Below are positions 6,347 to 7,313 of a stretch of DNA of 7,313 nt, one piece after another (the first letter of the stretch is position 1; each line of letters begins with the position of its first letter). Where the stretch lies: contig JAEUNN010000057.1 in assembly GCA_016791085.1 (NCBI GenBank), positions 1 through 7,313 on the forward strand, in the 5' to 3' direction. This DNA comes from Rhodocyclaceae bacterium (GTDB taxonomy: Bacteria > Pseudomonadota > Gammaproteobacteria > Burkholderiales > Rhodocyclaceae). Both the position numbers and the translations under genes were made by a program. Under the pieces are notes generated by a model. The model was not told where the DNA came from, did no database searches, and saw only the letters and a program-made list of their open reading frames with translations.

Positions 6347-7079
6347 ACTGGGTTTCGACATGCCGGCGCCCTTGACGGCGCTGCCCAGCATCACCCTGGG
6401 CGATCAAACCCTGGTTTATCGCCTGCGCCGTTCCCAGCGCCGCAGCATAGGATTGCGCATAGGCGACGACGGCCTTACCGTGAGCGCGCCGCATTGGGTC
6501 GGCCAGGCCGACATAGACCGCGCGCTGATCGAAAAGGGCCGCTGGATTTTGCGCAAGCTGCACGAATGGCGCGCGCGCACGGTGGCACCGCAGGCGCATT
6601 GGCAAATGGGCGCGCGGCTCGCCTATCTGGGCCAGCCGCTGCTGCTGGTGCCGGGCAGCGCACGCAGCGTGCAGTGCGCGCACGGCGAATTGCGACTGCC
6701 ACTGCCGGCCGACGCGCCGGCCGCGCGCGTGCACGCCTGTGCCTGCGCCTGGCTGCGTACCGAAGCGCTGCTCACCTTTCATGCCCGCACCGACCGGCTC
6801 GCCACGGCGCACGGGCTCAAGCCCCTGCGCATCGTGCTGTCGGCCGCATCCACATTGTGGGGAAGCTGCACCGCGCGCGGCGTGGTGCGGTTGAATTGGC
6901 GTCTCATCCACCACCCGCTGCATCTGATCGACTATGTGATCGCGCACGAACTTGCGCATCTGGCCGAAATGAACCACTCGCCGGCTTTCTGGGCGCAGGT
7001 TGCGCGCATGGATCCGGACTATGCGGCGGCACGCGCCGAATTGCGCAAATACCGCCCGGACTGCGCGCCGGCCGTCTGA
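6330..7079 (+). CDS. YgjP/SprT-like zinc metallopeptidase (M48-type, DUF45)
   Basis: This is a predicted cytoplasmic zinc-dependent metallopeptidase of the YgjP/DUF45 group, often annotated 'M48 family metallopeptidase'. Its physiological substrate is not established. The zinc site is HELAH (H206, E207 catalytic, H210) followed by NH (H216) and SPAFW, the HExxH-x5-H pattern of this group. Upstream of it is the second family hallmark, a WGSC block followed by VRLNWRLIHHP. The N-terminal half (RRSQRRSIGLRIGDDGLTVSAP) matches the beta-rich region typical of the family. With GTG 6330 as start the protein has 249 residues and overlaps plsC by 17 bases. An in-frame ATG at 6360 would give 239 residues and start 13 bases after the plsC stop. 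I prefer GTG because homologues often begin with a short QLxL stretch, but neither start has a good Shine-Dalgarno sequence. Co-transcription with plsC is likely. Confidence 0.88.
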   Translation: MPLQLELGFDMPAPLTALPSITLGDQTLVYRLRRSQRRSIGLRIGDDGLTVSAPHWVGQADIDRALIEKGRWILRKLHEWRARTVAPQAHWQMGARLAYLGQPLLLVPGSARSVQCAHGELRLPLPADAPAARVHACACAWLRTEALLTFHARTDRLATAHGLKPLRIVLSAASTLWGSCTARGVVRLNWRLIHHPLHLIDYVIAHELAHLAEMNHSPAFWAQVARMDPDYAAARAELRKYRPDCAPAV

Positions 7080-7140
7080 ACGGAGCGGCCCGCCCGCAGG
7101 CAGGCATCTCCATTTTCATGCGGCGCCGCGGCCGCCCGCG

Positions 7141-7313
7141 TCAGTAAGAAGGCTTCTTGTTCTGATCGCTGCCCGATGAGCCCGACGTATCGTCGGAAGC
7201 GCCCGGGGCTGCCGGCGGCGGGGTGCCGGCCTGAGGCAAAGTTTCGGAAGGCGGTTGCGGCTGAGCCGCCGGCCCTTGGTCGCCGCTCATGCCGGACGGG
7301 CCTTGTTTGCCGG
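7141..7313 (-). CDS. C-terminal tail of an unidentified protein (partial)
   Basis: Reading the - strand from the window edge to a TGA at 7143-7141 gives 56 residues without interruption. They are rich in P, G, S, A and Q and end SDQNKKPSY. The composition suggests a disordered C-terminal tail. The body of the protein, with any domain, lies beyond the window, so I cannot name it. A start inside the window (ATG at 7290-7288, 49 residues) is possible but less likely than a longer gene. It converges with the metallopeptidase gene across 61 bases (7080-7140). I see no clear bidirectional terminator there, only a GCGGCGCCGC palindrome (7120-7129) with no loop or T-run. Confidence 0.5.
   Translation of the reverse strand, partial: GKQGPSGMSGDQGPAAQPQPPSETLPQAGTPPPAAPGASDDTSGSSGSDQNKKPSY

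Noticed and set aside
4865..6394. Long - strand open frame of 509 codons opposite gmhB and plsC
   Set aside because: It is an antisense shadow and spans two well-supported + strand genes.
7080..7140. Possible bidirectional terminator between the convergent genes
   Set aside because: There is only a GC palindrome without a loop, and no flanking A/T runs.

Overview
The window is very GC-rich and densely coded, and almost all genes are on the + strand. The recognisable proteins point to a beta-proteobacterium, probably of the Burkholderiales/Alcaligenaceae type. The reasons are a heterodimeric glycyl-tRNA synthetase (separate alpha and beta genes), a short-loop GmhB phosphatase, a PlsC-type acyltransferase carrying a KHQSAWET motif, and the gene order glyQ-glyS-gmhB-plsC-metallopeptidase. 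I remember this order as common in that group. The assignment is inference from sequence and memory, not from a search.

Layout. (1) Bases 2-1452 hold two tightly coupled genes with a 2-base gap. The first encodes a small protein with a helix-turn-helix-like start, an Ala/Pro linker and a helical, charged C-terminal part; it may begin upstream of the window. The second encodes a 327-residue protein that resembles FIST-type sensory domains, mainly at its C-terminus. I cannot assign a firm function to either. (2) Bases 1453-1805 are non-coding and full of repeats. They contain a strong stem-loop just after the stop codon, two imperfect 55-59 base direct repeats that each carry that stem-loop, a REP-like dispersed repeat between them, and a sigma-70-like promoter next to the second copy that probably drives glyQ. 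(3) Bases 1806-5461 hold glyQ, glyS and gmhB with 16-22 base gaps, consistent with one transcript. (4) After a 135-base gap come plsC (5597-6346) and a YgjP/SprT-like zinc metallopeptidase gene (6330-7079) that overlaps it by 17 bases. (5) The last 173 bases carry, on the - strand, the low-complexity C-terminal tail of a protein whose body lies beyond the window.

How the genes work together. GlyQ and GlyS form one enzyme that charges tRNA-Gly. GmhB contributes to heptose supply for lipopolysaccharide. PlsC makes phosphatidic acid for membrane lipids. The block therefore joins translation with envelope biosynthesis. The metallopeptidase-like protein has no defined partner here. The upstream pair is the least understood part, and it is separated from the housekeeping block by the repeat-rich stretch, which may mark an old junction. 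I found no CRISPR array, insertion sequence, phage gene, tRNA or rRNA.
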